A stretch of DNA of 64,000 bases from Geodermatophilus sabuli (GCF_900215145.1 NZ_OBDO01000006.1:124001-188000); one strand, 5' to 3'; shown: positions 26,361 to 35,005, numbered from the stretch's first letter. Notes: generated from the letters alone by a model not told the origin. Translations and numbers: made by a program.

Positions 26361-27416
26361 GTGCCGACCACGATTCGTGAGGTCGCGGAAGCGGCGGGCG
26401 TGTCGATCACCACGGTGTCCCATGTGCTGAGCGGGAACGGCCGGATCGCGGAGGCGACGCGTCGCCGGGTGGAGCAGGCGGTCGCCGACCTGGCGTACCG
26501 GCCGAACGTCCACGCCCAGCAACTGGTGACCCGCCGCAGCCGCACGCTGGCCGTCCAGGTCGCCTGCTTCACGGGGGACACCAGCTCCAGCGCGCTGATC
26601 CCGCGGTCGGACTACTTCCTCGACCTGCTCAACGGCGCCGCGGCCGCCGCCGCCGAGCGGGGGTACGCCCTCATCCTCACCCCGCCGAACGCCGACGCCG
26701 CCACGGTCGAGGAGTTCGCCGTCGACGGCGTGATCATCGTCGACCCGCGCGGTGACGAGCCGCTGTTCACCGAGCGGTGGCACCACCCCCGCCGCATGGT
26801 GACCACCGGCCGGCCGACGCTCGTCGAACCCGTCGTGGCAGTCGTGGACAACGACCACCGGGAGGCCGCCGGCGCGATGCTGGACCACCTCGCCGAGCAG
26901 GGGTACCGGCGCCCGGCGCTGATGATCACGAGCACCGCGCGGTCCTACACCTCCGACATGCTCGAGGCCTACACCGCCTGGACGGCGGCCCGCGGGGTCG
27001 AGCCGGTCGTGGTCCGGGTCGACGAGCCGCCCACCGAGAACGCGGCCGCCGAGGCGCTGGGCGAGCTGCTCGACCGCGACCCCCGGCCCGACGCCGTCTA
27101 CGCCAGCTCCGAGGACCTCGCGCTCGGCGTGCTGCACGAGGCGCAGCGACGCGGTCTGAGCGTGCCCGAGGAGCTCGGGGTCTGCAGCGCCGTCGACAGC
27201 TCGGTGCTCCAGCTGACCTCTCCGCAGGTCACCGGGACGTTCCTCAACCCGCGCGACATCGGCCGGGCGGCCGCCGGCGCTCTGCTCGACCTCGTCGAGG
27301 ACACCCGGGCGGCCCCGCACGACGTCGCCGTCCCCGTGGAGCTGTGCGCGCGGGGTTCGACGCTGCGTCAGCCGGCCGACCAGACGGCGTTGTCGCGAGG
27401 CGTGTCGAACCGGTAG
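26361..27416 (+). CDS. LacI-family repressor
   Basis: 351 residues with a GTG start at 26361. The N-terminal LacI HTH and hinge are clear: TIREVAEAAGVSITTVSHVL, then GRIAEATRRRVEQAVADLAY. The effector domain follows (VIIVDPRGDEP, DAVYASSEDLALGVL). A -10-like TAAGCT lies 40 nt upstream. The 3' end overlaps the convergent flavin reductase gene by 49 nt. A LacI-type operator-like palindrome at 33133 in front of the second DUF1116 operon is a candidate target. Confidence 0.85.
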   Translation: MPTTIREVAEAAGVSITTVSHVLSGNGRIAEATRRRVEQAVADLAYRPNVHAQQLVTRRSRTLAVQVACFTGDTSSSALIPRSDYFLDLLNGAAAAAAERGYALILTPPNADAATVEEFAVDGVIIVDPRGDEPLFTERWHHPRRMVTTGRPTLVEPVVAVVDNDHREAAGAMLDHLAEQGYRRPALMITSTARSYTSDMLEAYTAWTAARGVEPVVVRVDEPPTENAAAEALGELLDRDPRPDAVYASSEDLALGVLHEAQRRGLSVPEELGVCSAVDSSVLQLTSPQVTGTFLNPRDIGRAAAGALLDLVEDTRAAPHDVAVPVELCARGSTLRQPADQTALSRGVSNR

Positions 27417-28003
27417 TCGGTGATCCGGAGGTCGAACAGCCGCCGGCCCAGGTCGGCGGCGGCGCGCAGCGGGTCGCCGGGGTCGTGCCGGACGTCACCG
27501 CGGCTGTTGCCGATGCCGACGACGACGCCGACCAGGTCCTGCCGGAGGTACCGGGTCAGCTCCTGGAACTGCCCCTGCAGGCCCAGCGTCGCGCCGCGGT
27601 AGCTCTCCTCGCAGGCGATGAGCACGGCGACCCGCTTGCCGGGCAGCCCGGCCAGCACGGCGGCCGAGCCCGGATGGTCCTCGGACATGAAGCAGAAGAG
27701 CCGGTCCACCGTGCTCTTGAGCCGCGCGCTCATCCCGTACCAGTAGAGAGGGGTCGCCAGCACGAGGGCGTCGGCGGGGACCAGGTGCTCGGTCAGCAGC
27801 CGCTCGTAGCCGTCGGGGATGCCGCAGGCGCCGTCATCGTGCCGGCAGGTACGGCAGTCGCGCAGCATCCCCTCCACGAAGTCGTCCAGGTGCAGGACGG
27901 TGACCTCGTGCCCGGCCTCCCGGACACCGGCGGCCGCGGCGTCGGCGAGCAGGGCCGAGTTGCCGTCGCGCCGCGGGCTCGCCTTGAGGACGAGGCCCCT
28001 CAC
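27368..28003 (-). CDS. NADPH-dependent FMN reductase / flavodoxin-like protein
   Basis: 211 residues, GTG start at 28003. The flavodoxin fold is seen in MRGLVLKASPRRDGNSALLA and LVLATPLYWYGMSARLKSTV, with a Cys pair in the CRTCRHDDGACGI segment typical of iron-sulfur flavoprotein-like reductases. It probably supplies reduced flavin or electrons in the cytosol. It is the last gene of the minus-strand unit that starts with the second DUF1116 gene, but a strong hairpin separates it from the permease gene. It overlaps lacI convergently. Confidence 0.75.
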   Translation of the reverse strand: MRGLVLKASPRRDGNSALLADAAAAGVREAGHEVTVLHLDDFVEGMLRDCRTCRHDDGACGIPDGYERLLTEHLVPADALVLATPLYWYGMSARLKSTVDRLFCFMSEDHPGSAAVLAGLPGKRVAVLIACEESYRGATLGLQGQFQELTRYLRQDLVGVVVGIGNSRGDVRHDPGDPLRAAADLGRRLFDLRITDYRFDTPRDNAVWSAG

Positions 28004-28023
28004 CGCGGCGTCCCGGGACGGAG

Positions 28024-28061
28024 CCGGCCCAGCCGCGCGGACGGCCGCGCGGCTGGGCCGG
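28024..28061 (-). terminator. 16-bp perfect hairpin between permease and flavin reductase genes
   Basis: CCGGCCCAGCCGCGCG (28024-28039) pairs with its complement at 28046-28061 around a 6-nt loop. It should reduce read-through from the permease into the reductase gene. Confidence 0.7.
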
Positions 28062-28076
28062 CCGGGGCGGAGCCGA

Positions 28077-29609
28077 TCACACCAGCTCCGTCTCGCTCGC
28101 CGGCTGCGGCCAGGCTGCGGGGCCGGCGGACGAGTCGTCCGACGGGCCGAACACCTCCGGCGGTTCCGGGAACAGCCGGAGCGCGAGCGGGTAGAGCACC
28201 GCGGCGACCATCCCGGCGACCAGGAAGCCGACGTCGATGCCCCCGAGCAGGTCGGCGCCGGGGCCGACGAACCAGGTGTTGGCGGAGAAGAACAGCCCCG
28301 TCGTGGTGGACAGCCCCCACACCGTCATGGCCGGCAGGTGGAACCCGTGCCGGAACCAGTAGATACCGCCCTTCTCGCCCCGGTTGAACACCTGCAGGGC
28401 GTCGACGTCGTACCAGCCCTTCCGGCGCAGGTGGCCGATCGTCACCATCACGATCCACGGGATGGAGAAGCTGGCCAGCAGGGTGAGGAACACGCTGACG
28501 CCGTCCTCGATGCCCTGACTGAACTCGCCGATGTACACCAGCGCCGTGGCCAGGACGCAGGCCAGCAGGGTGGCTTGGACCCGGTTGAGCTTCGGGATGA
28601 TCGCCGAGGTGTCCAGGCCGGTGCCGTAGGTGTTGATCACCGCCTGCGCCGTCCCCGAGGCCAGACCCATGTAGATCAGGCCCGGCACGAACCACAGCGG
28701 AGCGGCGTCGACGAGGGCGAGCACGTACGGCGTCCCGGCGTCCGCGGTGCCGGCGGAGAACATGGCCGCCGAGGTGAAGGTGCCCCACATGAACGGGCCG
28801 CCCATCCCGAACAGGCCGCCCAGGAACAGCGACCGCACGATGGACCCGTTGGTGTGCAGCTTCGTGGAGATGTGCCGGGTCCAGTCGCCGGCGTAGGCGC
28901 CGTACGAGGCGACGGTCGAGCCGCAGATCAACGCCGAGAGCACCCAGGTGGCCGCGGCCGAGCCGAGCGCGTATTCCCCTGTCCCGGCGTAGGAGGCGTC
29001 GAAGTCGCGCCCGTACACGACCAGGCCGACCACCATGACCAGGCCGGCCGTGGGGAGCATGAACCGCTGCGCGGCGACCATGTTGGCGTGCCCGAGGATC
29101 GACACGACCGTGACGATCACCGACAGGACGCCGTAGGCCACCAGCCGCGGCACGGTGTCGTCCTCGATCCCGAAGAAGGCCTGCAGCGCGCCGGCCAGCG
29201 CGTCGCCACCGGTCCAGATGCTGAGCGCGGCGAAGGCGAGCGACGCCGTCGCCTCCAGGAACGAGCCGATGAGCCGCCCGGCGACGCCGAAGTAGGCACC
29301 GCTGGAGACCGGGTTGTTGGTGCCGGTGCGGGGCCCCATCAGGCCCATCGGCGCCAGCAGAGCGGCGCCGAACGCGGACCCCACCGCCACGGCGCTCGCG
29401 GCCTGCCACCAACTGAGCCCGAAGCTGATGGGGAACCAGCCGATGATGATCAGGCTGAAGGTCAGACTGCCGCCGAAGAGGATGGCCCGGATGTTCTTCG
29501 GCCCGGATCGGCGCTCGCCCTCGGGGATGTACTCGACGCCGTACCGCTCGATCCTGCCGACCTGGTCCTTGGCGGCGGGCGGTGCTGCGGTGCTGCTGTC
29601 TCCGTTCAC
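28077..29609 (-). CDS. NCS1-family (cytosine/purine-type) permease
   Basis: 510 residues from GTG 29609, with an AGGGG stretch upstream. The NCS1 N-terminal signature IERYGVEYIPEGERRSGP is followed by about 12 membrane segments; GANNP-type TGTNNPVSSGAYFGVAG and SYGAYAGDWTRHI are family-like. It is a cytoplasmic-membrane importer. It lies 29 nt after the PuuD-like hydrolase gene and in line with the ligase and DUF1116 genes, so it is the probable importer for that pathway. Its relation to the NCS1 protein at 13812 is distant. Confidence 0.85.
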   Translation of the reverse strand: MNGDSSTAAPPAAKDQVGRIERYGVEYIPEGERRSGPKNIRAILFGGSLTFSLIIIGWFPISFGLSWWQAASAVAVGSAFGAALLAPMGLMGPRTGTNNPVSSGAYFGVAGRLIGSFLEATASLAFAALSIWTGGDALAGALQAFFGIEDDTVPRLVAYGVLSVIVTVVSILGHANMVAAQRFMLPTAGLVMVVGLVVYGRDFDASYAGTGEYALGSAAATWVLSALICGSTVASYGAYAGDWTRHISTKLHTNGSIVRSLFLGGLFGMGGPFMWGTFTSAAMFSAGTADAGTPYVLALVDAAPLWFVPGLIYMGLASGTAQAVINTYGTGLDTSAIIPKLNRVQATLLACVLATALVYIGEFSQGIEDGVSVFLTLLASFSIPWIVMVTIGHLRRKGWYDVDALQVFNRGEKGGIYWFRHGFHLPAMTVWGLSTTTGLFFSANTWFVGPGADLLGGIDVGFLVAGMVAAVLYPLALRLFPEPPEVFGPSDDSSAGPAAWPQPASETELV

Positions 29610-29638
29610 GTGCGCAACCCCTGTTCTCCGTTGACGAG

Positions 29639-30307
29639 CTACTGGAAGGGACGTAGGTGCCGGGGATCGGTGGCGCAGAGGGTCTCGGGGTGCCACTGCA
29701 GGCCGAGCAGGCCGGGACCCTCGATCGCCTCGATCACGCCGTCGGAGCTCCACGCGGTGGCGGTCAGCCCCTCACCCGGGGAGCGCACCGCCTGGTGGTG
29801 GTGGGTGTTGACCTCGTCCAGGTCACCGAGCACGGCGCTGGTCAGCGTCTCCGGCTCGGCTTTGAGCCCGTGCCGGAGCGTCGCGTAGCCCCGGTCGTGC
29901 TGGACGTCGACGTGCGCGTCGAAGCCTGCTGCCGGCAGGTCCTGGAACAGGCTGCCGCCGTGCGCCACCGCCATGAGCTGCGCGCCCCGGCAGATGCCGC
30001 AGACCCGGACGCCGGCCCGTTCGGCCCACGCCAGCGTCCGCAGCTCCATGTCGTCCCGCACGGGGTCGACGTGGTCCAGCGTGGTGCTGGGCCGGGCGCC
30101 GTAGCGCTCGGGGGAGATGTCCCCGCCGCCGGTGAGCAGGAGCGCCTCGACCGGGCGCAGCGCCTCCTCCAGGCGGTCGTCGCCCGGCCCGAAGGCCGCG
30201 GGCAGCACCACCGGCGTGCCGCCCGCGGCGAGCACGGCGTCGACGTACGCCCGCAGGAGGGAGAGTGCCCCGTCCGCGTACCCCGCCACGATGCCGACGA
30301 CGGTCAC
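29639..30307 (-). CDS. PuuD-like gamma-glutamyl amide hydrolase (class I amidotransferase fold)
   Basis: 222 residues. The GTG start at 30307 overlaps the stop of the ligase gene by 4 nt, so the two are translationally coupled. Peptidase C26 features: TGGGDISPERYG, the nucleophile Cys106 in VCGICRGAQLM, HQAV, and His-Glu in GLQWHPE. PuuD frees GABA from gamma-glutamyl-GABA, and AtdA2/TdnT-type relatives act on gamma-glutamylanilide. Coupled to a gamma-glutamyl ligase, it should hydrolyse the gamma-glutamyl adduct at the end of the pathway and recycle glutamate. Confidence 0.85.
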   Translation of the reverse strand: MTVVGIVAGYADGALSLLRAYVDAVLAAGGTPVVLPAAFGPGDDRLEEALRPVEALLLTGGGDISPERYGARPSTTLDHVDPVRDDMELRTLAWAERAGVRVCGICRGAQLMAVAHGGSLFQDLPAAGFDAHVDVQHDRGYATLRHGLKAEPETLTSAVLGDLDEVNTHHHQAVRSPGEGLTATAWSSDGVIEAIEGPGLLGLQWHPETLCATDPRHLRPFQ

Positions 30308-31662
30308 AGGTTCAGCAGGTAGGCCGCGCGCTCGCGGTCGGTCACCTCGAGGTTGGCGCGGTCCCACTCGGCGACCTTCATCTCGGCGTACTCGCGGATG
30401 AAGTTGGGGTGGAACACCTCGTGGGTGAGCGGGTCGGCCTCGAAGGCCTCGACTGCCTCCAGGAGGCTGCGCGGCAGGCTGTCGACCTGGGCCATGTAGG
30501 ACAGGTCGTCGCGTGCCTCGCCCGGGTCGATGTTGTTGCGGATCCCGTCCAGCCCGGCGGCGAGCATGAAGGCGGCCGTCAGGTAGGTGTTGGCCGCGCT
30601 GTCCACCGCGCGGTTCTCGACGGCCGGACGGTTGGCCGGCAGCCGCAGCATGCAGGACCGGTTGTTGTAGCCGTAGCTGATCTTCGTGGGGGCCCACGAG
30701 ATCTGGCCGTCGGCCAGTCGGGGGACCAGCCGGCGGTAGGAGTTCGTCGTCGGGTTGGCCAGGGCGGTCAGCGCGCGGGCGTGCTTGAGGATGCCGCCGA
30801 CGAACGCGTAGGCGAGCTTGGTCCAGGCCTCGTTGCCGGTGCCCTCGCGGAAGACGTTCTTCTCGGTGTCGGCGTCCTCGAGGCTCATGTTGAAGTGCGC
30901 GCCGGAACCCCAGAGGTCAGCAAAGGGTTTTGGCATGAAGGTCACGAGCAGGCCGCACTCCTTGGCCGCCTGCCGGGCCATGAAACGGAACAGCGTCAGC
31001 CGGTCGGCCGACTCGAGTACGGGGGCGTGCGCGAAGTCGAACTCGTACTGACCCTCGCCGCCCTCGGCGTCGAAGCTGAACAGCCCGAAGTCCAACTCCG
31101 CCATGTAGCTGGCCATCTTGTCGAGGAAGGGCAGCGAGTCGACCGTCGTCTCGACGTCGTAGGCGGGGGACGGCTTGATCTCACCGCTCTGCGCCATCGG
31201 GATCAGCTGGCGGCTGCCCTCCTGCAGCGACTCCGGCTTGAAGACGTAGAACTCTGGCTCCACCCCGAGCTGGGCGACGAAGCCCAGCTCGGCGGCCGCC
31301 GCGACCTGCTTCTTGAGGATCGAGCGCGGGCAGAGCGCGTACGGCTCCCGGCCGCCCCAGGACATGTCCGCGACCATCCAGGCAACCCGCCGGTCCCAGG
31401 GGAGGATCTTCAGGCTGGAGGGGTCCGGGATGCCGGCGACCTCGTCCTCGACCGGGTCCATGACCCCGATGCCGCCCATCCCGCGCGGGGTGTACCGCTC
31501 CGACCCGGCCAGCAGGTTGGGCAGGTGGTCGATCGGGACCGTCTTGGACTTCGGCCGGCCCAGCACGTCGATCCAGCTGGCGAGGGCGTACTTGACGCCC
31601 TGCCCGGCCAGTTCCCCGGCGAGCCTGCGGTTCTCGTCGCTGATCTCGTTGACGGTGTCCAT
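30304..31662 (-). CDS. Glutamine-synthetase-like glutamate-amine ligase, second copy
   Basis: 452 residues from ATG 31662 with the strong site AGGAGG. Motifs: GVEPEFYVFKPE, SFDAEGGEGQYEFDFAHAP, HFNMSLEDAD, ANPTTNSYRRLVP and NNRSCMLRLP, as in gamma-glutamyl amide synthetases (GlnT/PuuA/IpuC type). It is translationally coupled to the PuuD-like gene and follows the DUF1116 gene by 58 nt. The two ligases of this window share layout but differ widely in sequence, so they are old paralogues with probably different amine substrates or successive roles. Confidence 0.85.
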   Translation of the reverse strand: MDTVNEISDENRRLAGELAGQGVKYALASWIDVLGRPKSKTVPIDHLPNLLAGSERYTPRGMGGIGVMDPVEDEVAGIPDPSSLKILPWDRRVAWMVADMSWGGREPYALCPRSILKKQVAAAAELGFVAQLGVEPEFYVFKPESLQEGSRQLIPMAQSGEIKPSPAYDVETTVDSLPFLDKMASYMAELDFGLFSFDAEGGEGQYEFDFAHAPVLESADRLTLFRFMARQAAKECGLLVTFMPKPFADLWGSGAHFNMSLEDADTEKNVFREGTGNEAWTKLAYAFVGGILKHARALTALANPTTNSYRRLVPRLADGQISWAPTKISYGYNNRSCMLRLPANRPAVENRAVDSAANTYLTAAFMLAAGLDGIRNNIDPGEARDDLSYMAQVDSLPRSLLEAVEAFEADPLTHEVFHPNFIREYAEMKVAEWDRANLEVTDRERAAYLLNL

Positions 31663-31720
31663 GTGGTTCCTCCTGTCGGTGCCCCGCGCAGATGTGCGGG
31701 GGAGTGGATGGGGTGCAGGG

Positions 31721-32968
31721 TCAGGCAGTGGCGTCGAGGGCCGCGGCGGCATCCAGGAAGGGCTGGAGCGGCGCGCGGAAGCAGCCGGCACCGATCTGAC
31801 CGCCGGCCCGCCCGGCGATGCCGACGTCCATGACCGGGGTGATCCCGGTGGCGGCCACACGCCGGGCGTCGATGCCGGCCGGAGTGCCGCGGTACTCCAG
31901 GAACGGGATGCGGAACGTCGGGTGCTCGGCGACCGTGATCTCGTACATCTCGAGGTTGCGTTCGACCATCCGTTGGGGCGTGCCGCCCTGGTAGGCCTGC
32001 AGCGGGAACGCCGCGGCCTGGGCCAGCCCGCCCAGGCCGTTGACCTCGGTGATCGGGCTCTCGCCGCCCATGACCTCGATGTCGTCGGCGGTGAACCCGG
32101 GGAAGAGTCGGTGGGTCTCCGGGGTGGGCAGCGGGCCGCGGAACCAGCGCGACCCGAGGCCGGCCACCCGGATGCCGAACTCCCGACAGGAGAACGCCAT
32201 CGCGGTGACGACGGAGGAGCCCGGGACGTCGTAGGCGCGGTCGGCCGTCGACTTCGACGCGGCCATCGACAGGCGCAGGAAGAAGTAGTCCCCCGAGGTC
32301 ATGTAGTCGGTGAGCGCACGTGCGTGGGGTGACGCCAGGTCGAGCAGGGCCGGCACGATCTCGCGCAGGAACAGCAGCGACGCGGCCGTGTTCCGGCTGT
32401 GCAGTTCGTCGCCCTGCCGCAGGGCCCGCTCGATCAGCGGCCGCAGCGGGATGCCGCCCTCAACGGACCGGACGACCTCGCCCAGCGTCGGGCCGATCAC
32501 GTCGGCCAGGAACTCGAGGTTCTGCTGGACGTCCTGGTCGTAGAGCCCGTAGTTGAGCCGGGCCTTGGTCTCGCCCTCGAAGAGCGTGCAGTGCCCGCGG
32601 TGGCCGCTGTTGCGGTCCTCGACGACGAGCACCGGCATCGAGGCGGTGGTGACGCCGGCCAGCGAGCCGACGGTGGCGAAGTCGTGGCAGCCGGCCACCC
32701 GGACGTCGCCGTTGGCGAGGGCCTTCTCGGCCCCCTCCAGATCGGGGGCGAGCCCCTCGTAGACGACGCCGCCGAGGATGGCCTGGCGCTGCCCGCCGGT
32801 GTACTCGGACCAGGGGAGCGGCGGGCCGGACGTGAGGACGGTGTCCCTGGTCATCCCGGGGAGCGCGTCGATCGCCGGCCGGACGTCCACCAGCCGGGGC
32901 TGCCCGTTGAAGAGCCGCTGCACCGCGTCGCGGTTCGCGGCCTCGGTCCGGGCGTCGGGGTCGTGCAC
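31721..32968 (-). CDS. DUF1116 (YlbE/AllG-like) protein, second copy
   Basis: 415 residues, GTG start with GGAGG upstream. It is colinear with the first copy: EAANRDAVQRLFNGQPRLVD, SEYTGGQRQAILGGVVYEGL, QGDELHSRNTAASLLFL, FSCREFGIRVAGLGSRWFRG and a C-terminal GIAGRAGGQIGAG. It is first in an operon with a ligase, a gamma-glutamyl hydrolase and a permease. The recurrent link with glutamyl ligases argues that DUF1116 acts on the gamma-glutamylated or free amine, but the reaction is unknown. The conserved HSRNT and GGQIGAG segments are good candidates for an active site. Confidence 0.8.
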   Translation of the reverse strand: MHDPDARTEAANRDAVQRLFNGQPRLVDVRPAIDALPGMTRDTVLTSGPPLPWSEYTGGQRQAILGGVVYEGLAPDLEGAEKALANGDVRVAGCHDFATVGSLAGVTTASMPVLVVEDRNSGHRGHCTLFEGETKARLNYGLYDQDVQQNLEFLADVIGPTLGEVVRSVEGGIPLRPLIERALRQGDELHSRNTAASLLFLREIVPALLDLASPHARALTDYMTSGDYFFLRLSMAASKSTADRAYDVPGSSVVTAMAFSCREFGIRVAGLGSRWFRGPLPTPETHRLFPGFTADDIEVMGGESPITEVNGLGGLAQAAAFPLQAYQGGTPQRMVERNLEMYEITVAEHPTFRIPFLEYRGTPAGIDARRVAATGITPVMDVGIAGRAGGQIGAGCFRAPLQPFLDAAAALDATA

Positions 32969-33419
32969 GGGTACCTCCAGGTTCTCGCCGGCCGAGGGCA
33001 GGCAGTCGCCGGCCGGCCGGGCGGTTCAGGGGTGGAGCGGAGCGCCGAGGCGGACGTCGGCCACGGGCGCGGACCCTGCGGAGACCGCGCCGCCCGCTAC
33101 GCCGGGGCTCCGAGGATGTGGCGCAGGACATGCCAAAGCGTTTTGGTAGCGGAATGGTGGCGATGGCCGGGAGGTGTGTCAAGCACCGGTTTCCCGGAGG
33201 GTTGGTGTCGACCGGCGACTCGGTGCAGCAGCTCCAGCCCGACGACACTGCTGACGACCCGTGCCATGGCGCGCAGGTCAGCGGCTGATCACCTTACGGA
33301 GCGGTGGGTCGTATCCCGTCGCATCACCGGCTGGTTCTTGCCGGATCCCGGACGGGAACCTAAGTTCGGGCTCGAAAGTCGCTTCCGTTCGGGAAGCGCC
33401 TGCGATCCGGGAGAGCCAC
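32969..33419. promoter_or_regulatory. Divergent promoter region with LacI-type palindrome (33133-33146)
   Basis: The 451 nt between the second DUF1116 gene (minus) and ohr (plus) contain no gene. CCAAAGCGTTTTGG at 33133-33146 is a near-perfect palindrome that looks like a LacI/GalR-type operator, 165 nt upstream of the DUF1116 start. A LacI repressor is encoded at 26361-27416. No -10 or -35 can be placed with confidence. Confidence 0.45.
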
Positions 33420-33845
33420 GTGCGCATCCTCTACTCCACGGCAGCAACCGCCCGCGGCGGCCGCGACGGCGAGGTCGTCAGCGACGACGGCGTCCTCGAC
33501 CTCGACCTGGCCATCCCCGTGGAGCTCGGCGGACCGGGCGGCGACCGGACCAATCCCGAGCAGCTGTTCGCCGCCGGCTACGCCGCGTGCTTCTCCTCCA
33601 CCGTGCAGCACCTCGCCGGTCAGCGCGGGCTCGACGTGACGGGGCTCGAGGTGACCGTGAAGGTGGGGCTGGCCCACGAGCGCGGTGTGTCCGACCTGGT
33701 CGTCACCCTGGTGGTCGCCTTCCCCTCCTCGGTCGATGCCGGACAGGTCGCGGAGCTGCTGGAGGCGGCGCACCAGATGTGCCCGTACTCCCGGGCGACC
33801 CGGGGCAACGTCGAGGTCACGCTCCAGGTCGCATCGCTGGTCTGA
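33420..33845 (+). CDS. ohr: Ohr/OsmC-family organic hydroperoxide reductase
   Basis: 141 residues from GTG 33420. Ohr hallmarks: VRILYSTAATARGGRDGEV, NPEQLFAAGYAACFSS with the peroxidatic Cys57, and HQMCPYSRATRGNVEV with the resolving Cys121. It reduces organic peroxides with dihydrolipoyl partners in the cytosol. In a cluster with an oxygenase and flavoproteins it may protect against uncoupled oxygen chemistry. A palindromic hairpin follows the stop. No OhrR-type MarR regulator is adjacent. Confidence 0.85.
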   Translation: MRILYSTAATARGGRDGEVVSDDGVLDLDLAIPVELGGPGGDRTNPEQLFAAGYAACFSSTVQHLAGQRGLDVTGLEVTVKVGLAHERGVSDLVVTLVVAFPSSVDAGQVAELLEAAHQMCPYSRATRGNVEVTLQVASLV

Positions 33846-33863
33846 CCCTCGCCCGTCAGAGGC

Positions 33864-33885
33864 CTCCCGGTGCCGGCACCGGGAG
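33864..33885 (+). terminator. Palindromic hairpin after ohr
   Basis: CTCCCGGTGCC followed directly by GGCACCGGGAG is a perfect 11-bp inverted repeat, 18 nt behind the ohr stop. With no unpaired loop bases the real stem must be a little shorter. Confidence 0.5.
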
Positions 33886-33966
33886 ATCCCTGGCACGCCT
33901 GAGACGGACATCGACGCTTTCCCCTGTCTTCGGCTCCGAATTCGACCCAAAATGGACCGCTGGGCA

Positions 33967-33996
33967 TTGACTCTCGAACGAACGGCGTCCTAGCGT
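33967..33996 (+). promoter_or_regulatory. Promoter for the binding-protein/NmrA operon
   Basis: TTGACT (33967-33972), an 18-nt spacer and TAGCGT (33991-33996) fit a housekeeping actinobacterial promoter. The first gene starts 94 nt downstream with a GGAAGGAAG ribosome site. Confidence 0.5.
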
Positions 33997-34090
33997 CCGG
34001 ACCACGCAGCCGTCACCGGCACCCCGGACCCGTGGCGCGCTCACGGTCCGCGCGCCGGGCGCACCCGGACCACCGAGGAAGGAAGCTCGC

Positions 34091-35005
34091 ATGCGCGTTC
34101 TCTACGTGAACCCCCTTCCCGAGGGTGGTAACCCGGCCATCGACGCGCTGGCGTACGGGTTGGACGCCGCGGTGCGGCAGGCCGGCGGCGAGACCCGGGT
34201 CCTGACGACGGACTTCCGCCTGCCCGACATCGGACAGCAGACCGCGGAGGCCTTCGATGCCGGGATCGAGGCCGGCGTCGACGTCATCGTGATGTACGCC
34301 CTCGATCCCGCCCAGCCGGCCGAGGCTGCCGCCCGGGTCCGTGCGGCCGGCGGGCGGTTGGTCTCGCTGGTCCGGCCCGACTTCGAGGTCGACGGTGCGG
34401 TCGTCTACCCCAACTTCAACCAGGGGCTGTTCATGGCCGGCTGGCTCGCCGCCCGGCTGACCGGCGAGGACCGGATCGGGATCATCGGCGGGCCCGGGAC
34501 CCCGGACGACAACGAGGAGGTCGCCGGCCTGCTCTTCGGCTTCCGCCGGGCCGGGATCCCGGTCGTCAACGATCCGGGCCTGGACGAGTGGCGCAACATG
34601 ATCGACGTCGCCGACGGCGGTCACGAGGTCGCGGTCCGGCTGCTGGCGAAGCACCCTGAGATCACCGCGCTGGTGCCCTACAACGACGAGTCGATGCTGG
34701 GTGTGTTGCGGGCGCTGGAGGGCGACCCGCGGCGGGGCCGACTGCCGATGGTGTCCCGCAACGCCGCTCCGAAGGCCGTCCAGGCCGTCCGGGACGGCCT
34801 CACCTCGGGCACCTGGGACATCGAGCCCACGGGCATCGGCTGGGCCGCGGGTGCGCTCGCCGCCCGGCTCGTGACCGGGGACGCCGCACCGGGGGAGCTG
34901 GCGATGAGCCCCGTCGGCCGGATGGTGCACGCCGGGAACCTCGACGCCTGGCAGCCGTGGGAGCAGCGCGTGGCCTGGCGCCCGCTGGTCCACGGCCTGG
35001 ACTGA
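34091..35005 (+). CDS. Signal-less sugar-binding-domain protein (Peripla_BP_4-like), first of tandem pair
   Basis: 304 residues; ATG after GGAAGGAAG. The fold is that of ribose-type binding proteins: MRVLYVNPLPEGGNPAIDAL, AGVDVIVMYALDPAQPAEA, VVYPNFNQGLFMAGWLAARL, IGIIGGPGTPDDNEE and VPYNDESMLGVLRAL. There is no signal peptide, lipobox or HTH, and no ABC transporter gene nearby, so it is neither a classic extracytoplasmic binding protein nor a LacI repressor. It should be cytosolic and bind a small ligand. A paralogue starts 39 nt after its stop; two NmrA-like genes follow. Function unknown. Confidence 0.7.
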   Translation: MRVLYVNPLPEGGNPAIDALAYGLDAAVRQAGGETRVLTTDFRLPDIGQQTAEAFDAGIEAGVDVIVMYALDPAQPAEAAARVRAAGGRLVSLVRPDFEVDGAVVYPNFNQGLFMAGWLAARLTGEDRIGIIGGPGTPDDNEEVAGLLFGFRRAGIPVVNDPGLDEWRNMIDVADGGHEVAVRLLAKHPEITALVPYNDESMLGVLRALEGDPRRGRLPMVSRNAAPKAVQAVRDGLTSGTWDIEPTGIGWAAGALAARLVTGDAAPGELAMSPVGRMVHAGNLDAWQPWEQRVAWRPLVHGLD

